Below are positions 8,531-16,391 of a DNA stretch of 41,726 nucleotides, in pieces. This DNA comes from Noviherbaspirillum galbum (lineage in GTDB: Bacteria > Pseudomonadota > Gammaproteobacteria > Burkholderiales > Burkholderiaceae_D): assembly GCF_010974945.1 (NCBI RefSeq), contig NZ_JAAIVB010000063.1, positions 1 to 41,726 on the forward strand, read 5' to 3'. Position 1 is the first letter of the stretch; each line of letters begins with the position of its first letter. Under the pieces are notes generated by a model. It made no database searches. It was not told the origin of the DNA and was given only the letters and a program-made list of their open reading frames with translations. A program made the translations under genes and the position numbers.

Positions 8531-9343
8531 ATGCTGCAAACCCCTCAAGCCTTCTCTCCGCTCGTCCGCCGGCTGGAGCACGAACAGCCGCATACCTTCC
8601 TGTTCCGCGGCGACGAGCTGCTGCTGCGCGGCGATGACCTGACGCTGCCGCCGGCAACCGACGCCGCCCTGCTGGCCTTGCCGCCGGAACGCATGCACGC
8701 CGTCGGCATGCTCGAGGATCGCTACTGCCATGCGGCCTGGCTGGATGCGTCCGTCGCGCCGCCAACCGGATACGCCTTCCGCAAGCTGCGCACCCTGTTC
8801 GGCATCTGGGACGATGGCATGGTGGCCCTGGCGGGACGCGCCTACCAGATCGTGGAATGGGCGCGCACCCACCGCTTCTGCGGCGCCTGCGGCACGGCCA
8901 CGGCCTATCTCGATCACGAACGCTGCGCCCGCTGCCCACAGTGCGGCATGACCGCCTACCCGCGCATTTCGCCCGCGATGATGGTCCTGGTGCGCAGGGG
9001 CGACGCCATCCTGCTGGCGCGCAATGCCATGTCACCCACCAACCGCTTCAGCGCGCTGGCAGGCTTCCTGGAGCCCGGAGAATCGGTGGAGGAAGCGGTG
9101 CACCGGGAGGTCATGGAAGAGGTCGGCTTGAACGTGACCAACCTGCGCTACTTCGGCAGCCAGTCATGGCCCTTCCCGCACTCGCTGATGATCGCCTTTA
9201 CGGCGGACCACGCCGGCGGCGACATCCAGGTCGATCCCACCGAAATCGCGGAAGCCCGTTGGGTAGGGCCGGGCGATCCGCTGCCGGAAATCGCGCCCGA
9301 CTTCTCGATTGCCGGCAGGCTGATCCGCGCCCATCTGCCCTGA
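8531..9343 (+). CDS. nudC: NAD+ diphosphatase (NudC)
   Basis: A 270-aa Nudix hydrolase that splits NAD(H) into NMN(H) and AMP; NudC enzymes also remove the NAD cap from RNA. The zinc ribbon is C117, C120, C135 and C138, with an extra C132. The Nudix box starts GFLEPGESVEEAV (178) and ends HREVMEEVGL (200) with all catalytic glutamates. The NudC-specific motif, normally SQPWPFPxS, is present as SQSWPFPHS (210-218), a single Pro-to-Ser change. The start at 8531 is chosen because the conserved N-terminal domain begins there; 21 more codons are open upstream. It follows the cytochrome genes by 86 bases and could share their transcript. Confidence 0.94.
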   Translation: MLQTPQAFSPLVRRLEHEQPHTFLFRGDELLLRGDDLTLPPATDAALLALPPERMHAVGMLEDRYCHAAWLDASVAPPTGYAFRKLRTLFGIWDDGMVALAGRAYQIVEWARTHRFCGACGTATAYLDHERCARCPQCGMTAYPRISPAMMVLVRRGDAILLARNAMSPTNRFSALAGFLEPGESVEEAVHREVMEEVGLNVTNLRYFGSQSWPFPHSLMIAFTADHAGGDIQVDPTEIAEARWVGPGDPLPEIAPDFSIAGRLIRAHLP

Positions 9344-9372
9344 CGGGCCACGGCGGACACTCGCGGCGGCGC

Positions 9373-9406
9373 AAAAAAAAACCGCACAAGGCGAATCCTT
9401 GTGCGG
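9373..9406 (-). terminator. Intrinsic terminator of the Tim44-like gene
   Basis: On the minus strand a perfect 10-bp stem (CCGCACAAGG / CCTTGTGCGG, loop 9392-9396) is followed at once by a T run (A9 on the plus strand, 9373-9381). It lies about 50 bases after the stop of the Tim44-like gene. A weaker 8-bp inverted repeat (9413-9420 / 9432-9439) sits between the stop and this hairpin. Confidence 0.88.
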
Positions 9407-9458
9407 GTGAAAATCCGCTCCGAGGGAGGGAGAGCGGATGAGGAGCTTGTGCGCTGCG

Positions 9459-10394
9459 TCAGGACAGCTGCTGGATGCCGGCGAGCACCCAGCCGCCCTG
9501 GCCTGATGCCGGCTTGACCAGGTTCCACACTTCCGCGAAGGCTTCCGCCGGGGCGTTCTCCGCTTCGCGGATCATGCCGCTGAACCGCACGCTGGCCATG
9601 TACTGGTCGCCGATCTGCTCCATGGCAGCCAGCTCGGCGTCGAGCGATACCACGTCGGTATGGTTGGTCGACGGGCCGCGCTCCTGCAGTTGCAGCTTCA
9701 GCTCGGCGTACATCTCGGGCGAGGTGAATTCCTTCAGGTCGTTAATGTCCGCCTTGTCCCATGCCGCCTGCAGGCGGATGAAGTAGGTCTTCGCGTGGCG
9801 CAGGAAGCCTTGCACGTCGAAGCCCGCGGGCACGTCGACGACGGGGACCGCCTCAGCCACGTTCGCTGCCGCGCCGCCGCCTGCGAATTCCGCCTGGCGC
9901 GCCGCGGGCGAAGATAATGCCGGTTCGAGGCGCGAGCCGATCTCCGGCGTGGCGGCGCCAGCCGCGCCGGCATAGGCGGGACGGGGACCCGCGCTATCGC
10001 CGGATTTCCTGCGCAGCATGCGGAAGATGAAGTAACCGGCCGCTGCCAGCAAGGCGATCATCAACAGGGAGCTCAGCATGCCGGCCATTGCGCCGCTCAG
10101 GCCGAGATGCGAGAACAGTGCGCCCAGGCCCAGACCGAGCAGGGCGCCGCCGAGCATGCTCTTCCAGGGCATCGACGGTTTCGCCGCCGGTGCCTGGGGA
10201 GCCGCGGCGGGAGCGGCTTGCCTGGCGGGCTGCGGTGCGGCCTGCTGCTGCATCGGCGCAGCGGGCTGGCGGCTCACCGATTGCGACTGCTTGCCGATCG
10301 AACTGCCGCCGCCCATGCGCTTGGCATTCGCATCCACGGCCACCATGGACGCCGCGCTGGCCGCGATCATCAGGGTCACCAACAATTTTTTCAT
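9459..10394 (-). CDS. Tim44-domain membrane protein
   Basis: A 311-aa envelope protein. A signal peptide or first helix spans about 1-23. A Gln/Ala/Pro-rich linker (about 36-75) follows, then a Gly-rich hydrophobic segment (MLGGALLGLGLGALF, 80-94) and a strong membrane helix (about 103-126) ending in RMLRRK. The C-terminal half (about 185-308) fits a Tim44/TIM44-like domain, with FLRHAKTYFIRLQAAWDKAD and LYMASVRFSGM-like strand-helix patterns. In mitochondria Tim44 tethers Hsp70 to the import channel; the bacterial role is not established and may involve lipid or membrane-protein interaction. A good ribosome site (GGAGG) precedes the ATG. Single-gene unit ended by the terminator at 9373. Its leader resembles the protein at 36639. 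Confidence 0.88.
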   Translation of the reverse strand: MKKLLVTLMIAASAASMVAVDANAKRMGGGSSIGKQSQSVSRQPAAPMQQQAAPQPARQAAPAAAPQAPAAKPSMPWKSMLGGALLGLGLGALFSHLGLSGAMAGMLSSLLMIALLAAAGYFIFRMLRRKSGDSAGPRPAYAGAAGAATPEIGSRLEPALSSPAARQAEFAGGGAAANVAEAVPVVDVPAGFDVQGFLRHAKTYFIRLQAAWDKADINDLKEFTSPEMYAELKLQLQERGPSTNHTDVVSLDAELAAMEQIGDQYMASVRFSGMIREAENAPAEAFAEVWNLVKPASGQGGWVLAGIQQLS

Positions 10395-10711
10395 GCATCC
10401 TCCAGGGTAAGAAACCGCTTCATGCCGGGCGCCTTGCCGGCGGCCGGAAAGTCATTGACGACGAATGGATCATAGCGAAGCGCCGTCAATGGAAAAATCG
10501 AAGTAATCAGAAGGAAAACTTCGGAAAAACGGAAACGTAGCGATATTTGGCCCGTTGCGGGTCCCGGTGGAATTTCTACGCGAGGCGGCAAATTCTCTCG
10601 CGAGACACAGCCGGGCATGGGCGGTGCGGGGAGGGGCGGCGTGGAATGCACGACTGGCCTGCATATTGCTCGCCTTCGTCTCTTCGTCGTCTCTTTTCGA
10701 GGAGTAGCGCC
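10395..10711. other. Intergenic region between two divergent genes
   Basis: A 317-base stretch with no supportable gene. It must hold the promoters of the Tim44-like gene (leftward) and the zinc-ribbon gene (rightward). An inverted repeat with 8-bp arms (CATTGACG 10453-10460 / CGTCAATG 10484-10491) flanks a 23-base AT-richer core and could be a regulator site. I could not pick confident -35/-10 boxes. Confidence 0.4.
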
Positions 10712-10915
10712 ATGGCAAGCAACGCACATCCCACGCCGCAGAAGACCGAACGGGCCACCGAACTGCTGCATCCGGGCGACGAAGCCGCGCCGGGGACGCC
10801 GCAGACCGGGGAAGTCACCTGCCCGGAATGCGATGGCCAAGGCAATCTTGCCGGCAAGACTTGCCCGAATTGCGGCGGCACCGGCATGGTGGTCGTTACC
10901 GTCGGCGACGCCTGA
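10712..10915 (+). CDS. Small zinc-ribbon protein (DnaJ-type CxxCxGxG repeats)
   Basis: A 67-aa soluble protein. Two DnaJ-like zinc-binding motifs follow each other: CPECDGQG and CPNCGGTG, enough for a single zinc site of the kind in the DnaJ cysteine-rich domain. The N-terminal 35 residues are polar and probably disordered (ATELLHPGDEAAPG). There is no J-domain, so it is not a DnaJ; it may be a small zinc-dependent chaperone accessory or nucleic-acid binder, which is unproven. GAGGAG lies 7 bases before the ATG. It converges on the PerM-type gene with a 26-base gap. Confidence 0.82.
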   Translation: MASNAHPTPQKTERATELLHPGDEAAPGTPQTGEVTCPECDGQGNLAGKTCPNCGGTGMVVVTVGDA

Positions 10916-10941
10916 GGAAGCGGAAAGGCGGCGTCAGCCCG

Positions 10942-12000
10942 CTACACCAGCCCGTTGTCGCTGAGTTCCTTTTTCAGGTAGGCATAGAAGACAGGCGCGG
11001 CCACCACCCCGGGCAGGCCGAACAAGGCTTCCATCACGAGCATGGCCGCCAGCAGTTCCCAGGCGCGGGCGTCGATATGGGAGCCGATGATCTTCGCGTT
11101 CAGGAAATACTCCAGCTTGTGGATGATGATCAGGAAGACCAGCGACGCGACCGCGATCTCGAGCGAATGCGACAGGCTGATGATGACGATCACGGTGTTG
11201 GAAATCAGGTTGCCGATCACCGGCAGCAGTCCGGCGAGGAAGGTCACGGCCACCATGGTCTTCGCCAGGGGCAGGTGGATGCCCGCCAGCGGCAGGATCA
11301 CCATCAGGTAGATGGCGGTCAGGATGGCGTTGATGGCGGCGATCCTGACCTGGGCGAACACGATGTTCTGGAAAGCCGCATGCAGGTTGGCGATGCGCGC
11401 ATGCAGCGCCGCCGACAAGGGCTTGTAGTCGGGAGGATAGGTGGTGTCGTACAACGCCGCCATCGCGCCCACCACCATGCCGATCAGTACATGGGCCAGG
11501 GTGCGGCCAGCCTGCTCGCCCATGGTCTGGGCATTCGAGGCATTGGCCCTGAACCAGCTGGAAATCATTTCCCGCAGGGCATCCGCGCCGGCCGGGACAT
11601 GGGACCGCAACCATTCCGGCATCTTGCCGCGCGACGCTTCGACGATGTCCGCCAGCCGCTGCATCAGGTTTCCGATGCTGCCCGCATCGCTCTGGAAGAA
11701 GGTGACCGCGCCCCAGATCGCTGCGCTGAGCGCCAGCACGATCAGCACGACCAGCACCGTCACCGCGATCACCTTGGCGCGCTGGCTGCTGATGTTTTTC
11801 CCGAGAGCGGGCGCGAGCATGTGCACCAGGGAAAATACCAGCAGGCCGGCGAACAGCGAGGCCAGCAGGCCCGCCTTCATCACGACCAGCAGCGTAACCG
11901 CTGCCAGCACGTAAGACGCAATAGTGGTTAAATTCTTGTTGTTCTGCATATGCATGGTGGTTTTCATCCAGTCGGCTTGGCCGCCATTGTGGGCGACCAT
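10942..12000 (-). CDS. AI-2E/PerM-family membrane permease
   Basis: A 352-aa inner-membrane protein of the PerM/TqsA (AI-2E transporter) superfamily, the usual length. Two closely spaced N-terminal helices (about 27-65), a third near 83-105, a long hydrophilic loop (about 106-160), then about five further helices. The conserved block DYKPLSAALHARIANLHAAF and the C-terminal ARAWELLAAMLVMEALFGLPG match the family. Members export autoinducer-2 or act in sodium/proton exchange; the substrate here cannot be read. The start is unsure: ATG at 12000, 11967 and 11949 are all possible and none has a well-spaced ribosome site. Confidence 0.85.
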   Translation of the reverse strand: MVAHNGGQADWMKTTMHMQNNKNLTTIASYVLAAVTLLVVMKAGLLASLFAGLLVFSLVHMLAPALGKNISSQRAKVIAVTVLVVLIVLALSAAIWGAVTFFQSDAGSIGNLMQRLADIVEASRGKMPEWLRSHVPAGADALREMISSWFRANASNAQTMGEQAGRTLAHVLIGMVVGAMAALYDTTYPPDYKPLSAALHARIANLHAAFQNIVFAQVRIAAINAILTAIYLMVILPLAGIHLPLAKTMVAVTFLAGLLPVIGNLISNTVIVIISLSHSLEIAVASLVFLIIIHKLEYFLNAKIIGSHIDARAWELLAAMLVMEALFGLPGVVAAPVFYAYLKKELSDNGLV

Positions 12001-12067
12001 GTCCTTATTGGCAATCCTGCTTAATGCCTCCTTAACCGTCTCCTCAACATCATCGGGAAAACAATAG

Positions 12068-13180
12068 ATGAGTCATCTTTTCACGAGCATGCAGCTGGGG
12101 TCCTTGCAGCTGACCAACCGCATCGTCGTTGCGCCGATGTGCCAGTACTCCGCCAGCGAAGGTTCCGCGACCGATTGGCACATGATGCACCTCGGGCACC
12201 TCGCGCTGTCCGGTGCGGGCATGCTGATCATCGAAGCGACTGCGGTGGAACCGCAAGGCCGCATCACCGCGGGCGATCTCGGCCTGTGGTCGGACGACAA
12301 TGAAGCCGCGCTGGCGCGCGTGCTGCAGGCGGTGCGCCGCCATTCGCCCATCCCGGTCGCGATCCAGCTTGCCCACGCGGGACGCAAGGCCTCGACGCAC
12401 GTGCCCTGGGAAGGCGGCCAATCCATTCCATCGACCGCGCCGCAGGGATGGCGCACCGTCGCGCCTTCCGCCATCCCCTTCGCCGGTCATGACGAGACGC
12501 CGCTGGCGCTGGACGAGGCCGGCCTGCAGCGCGTGCGCGACGCCTTCGCCGCGGCGGCCCGGCGCGCGGCCCGGCTGGGGCTGGACTCGATCGAGGTGCA
12601 TGCCGCGCACGGCTACCTGCTGCATCAATTCCTGTCGCCGCTGTCGAACCGGCGCGAGGACGGCTATGGCGGGACGCTGGAAAACCGCATGCGCTTTCCG
12701 CTGGAAATCTTCGATATCGTGCGCGCCAACTTCCCGAAGGAGAAAGCGGTCGGCGTGCGCGTTTCGGCGACGGACTGGGTGGATGGCGGATGGGACGTGG
12801 AACAGACCGTCGCGTTCGCGCGAGCCCTGAAGCAGCGCGGCTGCGGCTACATCGACGTCTCGAGCGGCGGCTTGTCGCCGCTGCAGAAGATCGAACTTGG
12901 TCCCGGCTACCAGGTACCCTTCGCCGAACGCATCAAGCGGGAAGCCGGGATGCCGACGATGGCGGTCGGACTGATCACCGAGGCGCAGCAGGCCGAGGAC
13001 ATCATCGCGTCCGGCAAGGCGGACATGATCGCGCTGGCGCGCGGCATTCTCTACGATCCGCGCTGGCCATGGCATGCCGCCGCGGCCCTGGGCGCCCAGG
13101 TGGATGCACCGCCGCAGTACTGGCGCTCGCAGCCGCGCGAACTCAAGGAATTGTTCCGCACCAACACCATGGTCAAGTGA
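12068..13180 (+). CDS. Old Yellow Enzyme family ene-reductase (XenA/YqjM type)
   Basis: A 370-aa FMN enzyme that reduces activated C=C bonds, and in this subclass also nitroesters and other xenobiotics, with NAD(P)H. Thermophilic-like class markers are present: Cys25 (APMCQYSA), which tunes the flavin, and the substrate-anchoring pair H178/H181 with Y183 in EVHAAHGYLLHQF. LSPLSNRREDGYGG (189-202) and the C-terminal GLITEAQQAEDII complete the TIM barrel. These positions coincide with those of Pseudomonas XenA. The gene diverges from the PerM-type gene and ends 15 bases from the convergent metallophosphoesterase gene. It probably protects against electrophiles. Confidence 0.93.
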   Translation: MSHLFTSMQLGSLQLTNRIVVAPMCQYSASEGSATDWHMMHLGHLALSGAGMLIIEATAVEPQGRITAGDLGLWSDDNEAALARVLQAVRRHSPIPVAIQLAHAGRKASTHVPWEGGQSIPSTAPQGWRTVAPSAIPFAGHDETPLALDEAGLQRVRDAFAAAARRAARLGLDSIEVHAAHGYLLHQFLSPLSNRREDGYGGTLENRMRFPLEIFDIVRANFPKEKAVGVRVSATDWVDGGWDVEQTVAFARALKQRGCGYIDVSSGGLSPLQKIELGPGYQVPFAERIKREAGMPTMAVGLITEAQQAEDIIASGKADMIALARGILYDPRWPWHAAAALGAQVDAPPQYWRSQPRELKELFRTNTMVK

Positions 13181-13195
13181 GGCGGCCAAGGTAAC

Positions 13196-14323
13196 TTATG
13201 CGCTCACCAGCCGCAGGCGCGTGATCTCGGACGGTGCGCCGAAGCGCTTCGGCGGGCCCCAGTAGCCGGTGCCGCGGCTGGTATAGACCCAGAGCTGCCG
13301 CAGCCGGTTGAGGCCGGCGACATAGGGCTGCTGCATCGGCACGAAGAAATTCCACGGAAAGAATTGCCCGCCGTGCGTGTGTCCGGAAAGCTGCACGTCG
13401 AAGCCGGCATCGGCCGCGGCGCGGGCGGTGCGCGGCTGGTGCGCCAGCAAGATCTTCACTGCCGCCCCGGGCGGCGCGCCGGCGATGGCCCTGCCCGGAT
13501 CGCTCTTGTGCGAGGGGTCGAAGTGATGCGCTGTGTAGTCGGTCACGCCGGCCAGCACCACCTGCCTGCCTTCGTGCTCGAGCACCACGTGGCGGTTGAG
13601 CAAGACGTTCAGGCCGAGGCGCTTCACTTCGGCGATCCATTCATGGGCGTTGGAATAATACTCGTGGTTGCCGGTCACGAAGTAGGCGCCATGCCGTGCC
13701 TGCAATCGTTCCAGCGGCGCGGTATGCGGCGCGAGGTGGCGGACGCTGCCATCGACGAGGTCCCCCGTGACCGCCACCACGTCGGCCTCGATCCGGTTCA
13801 CCTTGTCGACGATCGCATCGAGGTAGCCGCGCTTGATGGTCGGGCCGACGTGGATGTCGCTGATCTGCGCGATGGTGAAGCCGTGCAATTCGCTGGGCAG
13901 GCCGCTGATCGGAATGTCGACGCTGACCACCGAGGCGACGCGGCGGGCGTTGAAGAAGCCGATGAGCGTGATGGCGCCCGCCAGCAAGGGAACCGCTGCC
14001 GCCGTGCGCTTGGAAAACAGCGGATCATGCCAGCCGGCCACGGCCGCCGCCAGCAGCGCCAGGTCGCGCAGGAAAGTCAGCACCAGCAATGAGGAGAAAG
14101 CGCCCAGCGCGAGCATGCCTACCCAGCTGAGGCGGTCGCCCCAGGGCTGGCGCACCGAATGTGCGAGCAGTCCGGCGGGGATAAGCCCGAGGGAGCAAGC
14201 CAGCAGCAGGCCGCCGGCGATCTTGAACGCCGGTTCGACCGGCAGGCCGGGCAGGATGCGCCAGCCGATGTAGGCGTGGAGCAATCCGAGCAGCACGAGT
14301 ATCACGATTACACGAATTCGCAT
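13196..14323 (-). CDS. Membrane-anchored metallophosphoesterase (YaeI-like)
   Basis: A 375-aa protein with four predicted N-terminal membrane helices (about 3-21, 34-55, 66-90, 108-126) and a C-terminal calcineurin-like phosphoesterase domain. The dinuclear-metal ligands are all there: D156 and H158 in ISDIHVG, D188 in TGDLVDG, N219/H220 in TGNHEYY, a His in LLAHQP, and SGHTHGGQ near the end. Relatives of the YaeI/YpbG group act on phosphodiesters, including lipid-linked ones; the substrate here is unknown. The start at 14323 has AAGGGAAAG upstream. It follows the DMT transporter gene on the same strand after 141 bases. Confidence 0.9.
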   Translation of the reverse strand: MRIRVIVILVLLGLLHAYIGWRILPGLPVEPAFKIAGGLLLACSLGLIPAGLLAHSVRQPWGDRLSWVGMLALGAFSSLLVLTFLRDLALLAAAVAGWHDPLFSKRTAAAVPLLAGAITLIGFFNARRVASVVSVDIPISGLPSELHGFTIAQISDIHVGPTIKRGYLDAIVDKVNRIEADVVAVTGDLVDGSVRHLAPHTAPLERLQARHGAYFVTGNHEYYSNAHEWIAEVKRLGLNVLLNRHVVLEHEGRQVVLAGVTDYTAHHFDPSHKSDPGRAIAGAPPGAAVKILLAHQPRTARAAADAGFDVQLSGHTHGGQFFPWNFFVPMQQPYVAGLNRLRQLWVYTSRGTGYWGPPKRFGAPSEITRLRLVSA

Positions 14324-14464
14324 GGCTTTCCCTTGCTTGAGCGGCGGCATCGCGCGCGTTGTTCACGTGATGTTGGGGCGAATCGTGGCAGTTCAATATC
14401 AAGCGCGCAGGCAGCGGAAATGCCTGTCGAGATGGCAATCAGACGTGCGCGATGCGGTGCAGGC

Positions 14465-15373
14465 TCAGGATGCCGGGCGCCTGAGATTGACCAGCACCAC
14501 GCCCGCCAGCACCATCAATGCGCCGATGCCGAAGCGGATGTCCACCGGATCGTGCAGGATGAGCACGCCGAAGCCGACGCCGAACATCGGCGTGAGGAAG
14601 GAAAACACCGTGACGCGCGAGGCAAGGTAACGACGCAGCAGCCAGAACCAGGCGAGGTAGCTTGCAAAGGCCACGATCACCGACTGGAAGAACAGGCTGC
14701 CCCATGCGAGCGGCGTGAGTTGCATGCCATGGTGCTGTCCGCTGCCGACCGCGATCGCGCTGAGCAGCACGCCGCAGCCGGCGAGCTGGTAGAACAGCGT
14801 GGTCGCCGGCGGCGCTTCGGAGAGCGCGCTGCAGCGGATGAGCACCGTCGTCGCGGCCCAGAACAGGCCGCCCAGCACGCCCAGCGCATCGCCGAGCAAC
14901 ATGTCCGTCATGCTTTTTTCGCTGCTGGAAAAGCCGTTGGAGAATGCGACCGCGACGCCGGCGAAGGCGGCAAGCACGCCGGCCCACTGCCGCGGGCTCA
15001 GCCGCTCGCCTGGCACCATCAGCTGCAGGCCAAGCACGGTGAAGATGGGCGCCGTGTAGAGAAAGACCGACATGTGCGAGGCGGTGGTGTACTGCAGGCC
15101 TACGGCGGCAAACAGGAACTCGATGGCAAACAGCAAGCCTGCGCCCAGCCCCGGCAACAAGGTGCCATCGCGTAGCGCGAGGCGCGGCCCGCGGACCAGG
15201 ATGAGGCCATACACCAGCGCCGCCGCCACCAGCGACCGCAGCCCGAGCTGCAGCGTCGGGCTCACCGATGGCGCCACCGCCTTGACGGCGACCTGCTGCA
15301 GGCCCCACAAGATGCACAGGACGAGGAGCGTCAGCATGGCGGTCGCATCGAGAGGTCGGCGGTTCATTTTCAT
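14465..15373 (-). CDS. DMT-family (EamA) transporter
   Basis: An inner-membrane protein of about 302 aa with ten predicted helices in two EamA repeats. The first opens at LVLCILWGLQQVAVK and the second at LLGDALGVLGGLFWAATTVL, both typical of the drug/metabolite superfamily. Substrate unknown; members export amino acids, nucleosides or drugs. The final helix is followed by LRRPAS. Start choice is unsure: ATG at 15397, 15373 and 15367 are all in frame and none has a clear ribosome site; 15373 puts a normal short n-tail before helix 1. The gene diverges from the hemerythrin-like gene. Confidence 0.9.
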   Translation of the reverse strand: MKMNRRPLDATAMLTLLVLCILWGLQQVAVKAVAPSVSPTLQLGLRSLVAAALVYGLILVRGPRLALRDGTLLPGLGAGLLFAIEFLFAAVGLQYTTASHMSVFLYTAPIFTVLGLQLMVPGERLSPRQWAGVLAAFAGVAVAFSNGFSSSEKSMTDMLLGDALGVLGGLFWAATTVLIRCSALSEAPPATTLFYQLAGCGVLLSAIAVGSGQHHGMQLTPLAWGSLFFQSVIVAFASYLAWFWLLRRYLASRVTVFSFLTPMFGVGFGVLILHDPVDIRFGIGALMVLAGVVLVNLRRPAS

Positions 15374-15506
15374 CGTGGAAAGGGCAGGGGCGACCATTGT
15401 AAGCGCAAAGCGTCCCGCGTTCCTTGCGCCATTCCTTCGGGAACGGGCTGAACCTGTGCCCCTCCGGCTTCTCTAACCTGTGCGAAACAACCTGGAGAGA
15501 CAAGGC

Positions 15507-16007
15507 ATGGAACAGAATGGCATCGACGCGGTGCAATACCTGACGGCCCAGCATCGTTTGCTGGAAGAAATGATGGACCAGGTGGCAGATGCCGACGAAG
15601 GCGAGAAGAAACAGGTGTTCGCCAGCGTGGCCGACCAGCTGACGGTCCACATCGCGTCGGAAGAGCGCATCTTTTATCCGGCGGTCAAGGCCGCGCGCAC
15701 CGAGGACATCCTCCTCGAGTCGCTTGAAGAGCATCTCTCGCTCAAGCGCCTGCTGGCGGACCTGCTCGAGATGAAGCCGTCCGAACAGACCTTCGATCCC
15801 AAGTTCAAGGTGCTCAAGGAGCAGACCGAGCATCATCACAAGGAGGAGGAAGAGCACCTGTTTCCCAAGGTGCTCAAGCTGATGGATGCGGTGCGCCGGC
15901 AGGAGCTTGGCGAGGAAATGCGGGCCTTGCAGGAAGAATTGTCACGCCGTGGCGAACCGCGCGAGACGGTGACGAAGGAGACAGGATCCGCCGCGCCATT
16001 GAGATGA
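15507..16007 (+). CDS. Hemerythrin-like (HHE) protein
   Basis: A 166-aa cytoplasmic four-helix protein predicted to bind a di-iron centre. Candidate ligands in order are H16 (AQHRLLEE), H48 and E52 (HIASEERIFYP), H76 (EEHLSLK), and the H109-H111/E115 group followed by EEHLFPKV. Bacterial HHE proteins bind oxygen, nitric oxide or iron, or repair iron-sulfur centres. The C-terminus (about 140-166) is charged and probably disordered. GGAGAGACAAGG just before the ATG supports this start; nine more codons are open upstream. The next gene follows after 24 bases and may be co-transcribed. Confidence 0.9.
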   Translation: MEQNGIDAVQYLTAQHRLLEEMMDQVADADEGEKKQVFASVADQLTVHIASEERIFYPAVKAARTEDILLESLEEHLSLKRLLADLLEMKPSEQTFDPKFKVLKEQTEHHHKEEEEHLFPKVLKLMDAVRRQELGEEMRALQEELSRRGEPRETVTKETGSAAPLR

Positions 16008-16031
16008 TCGTATCCCACCCTGGAGATGGCG

Positions 16032-16391
16032 ATGAATGCGAAACGTCGACTGAACAAGCTGGCACGGATGGCGGCCGCCCTGGCTGCCGTGGCCTCCCTG
16101 GCTGCGATGGAGCAGGCTCTCTCGCAAGACAAGTTGCCCATGCCGCGCGACCCCGGCATGCAGGCCGCGCCGGAGAAGGGCATGCCGGTTCCCGGCAATA
16201 ACGGCACCAAAACGCCATCGGACTCGGGGGCGGTCGTCGTGCCGCCGACGACCGATTCCAAGTCCATCGCCACGCCGCCCAAGAGCGTCGATCCGAAGAT
16301 CGATTCCGCGACCGGCAGCGTGGACAAGCGCAACAAGAAGAAGTCCGAAAGCAAGACCGGAGACAAGGATGCTCCGGTCATTGCGCGCTAG
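16032..16391 (+). CDS. Small secreted low-complexity protein
   Basis: A 119-aa exported protein that I do not recognise. A signal sequence spans about 1-30 (LARMAAALAAVASLAAMEQALS). The mature part is Pro/Lys/Ser/Thr-rich and probably disordered, with a basic C-terminal stretch (DKRNKKKSESKTGDKD). No cysteine or known domain. Two ATGs, 16026 and 16032, are possible; GGAG at 16022-16025 is spaced properly only for 16032. The stop codon overlaps that of the convergent NHL gene by two bases (CTAG, 16388-16391), so neither gene has its own terminator there. Confidence 0.7.
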   Translation: MNAKRRLNKLARMAAALAAVASLAAMEQALSQDKLPMPRDPGMQAAPEKGMPVPGNNGTKTPSDSGAVVVPPTTDSKSIATPPKSVDPKIDSATGSVDKRNKKKSESKTGDKDAPVIAR

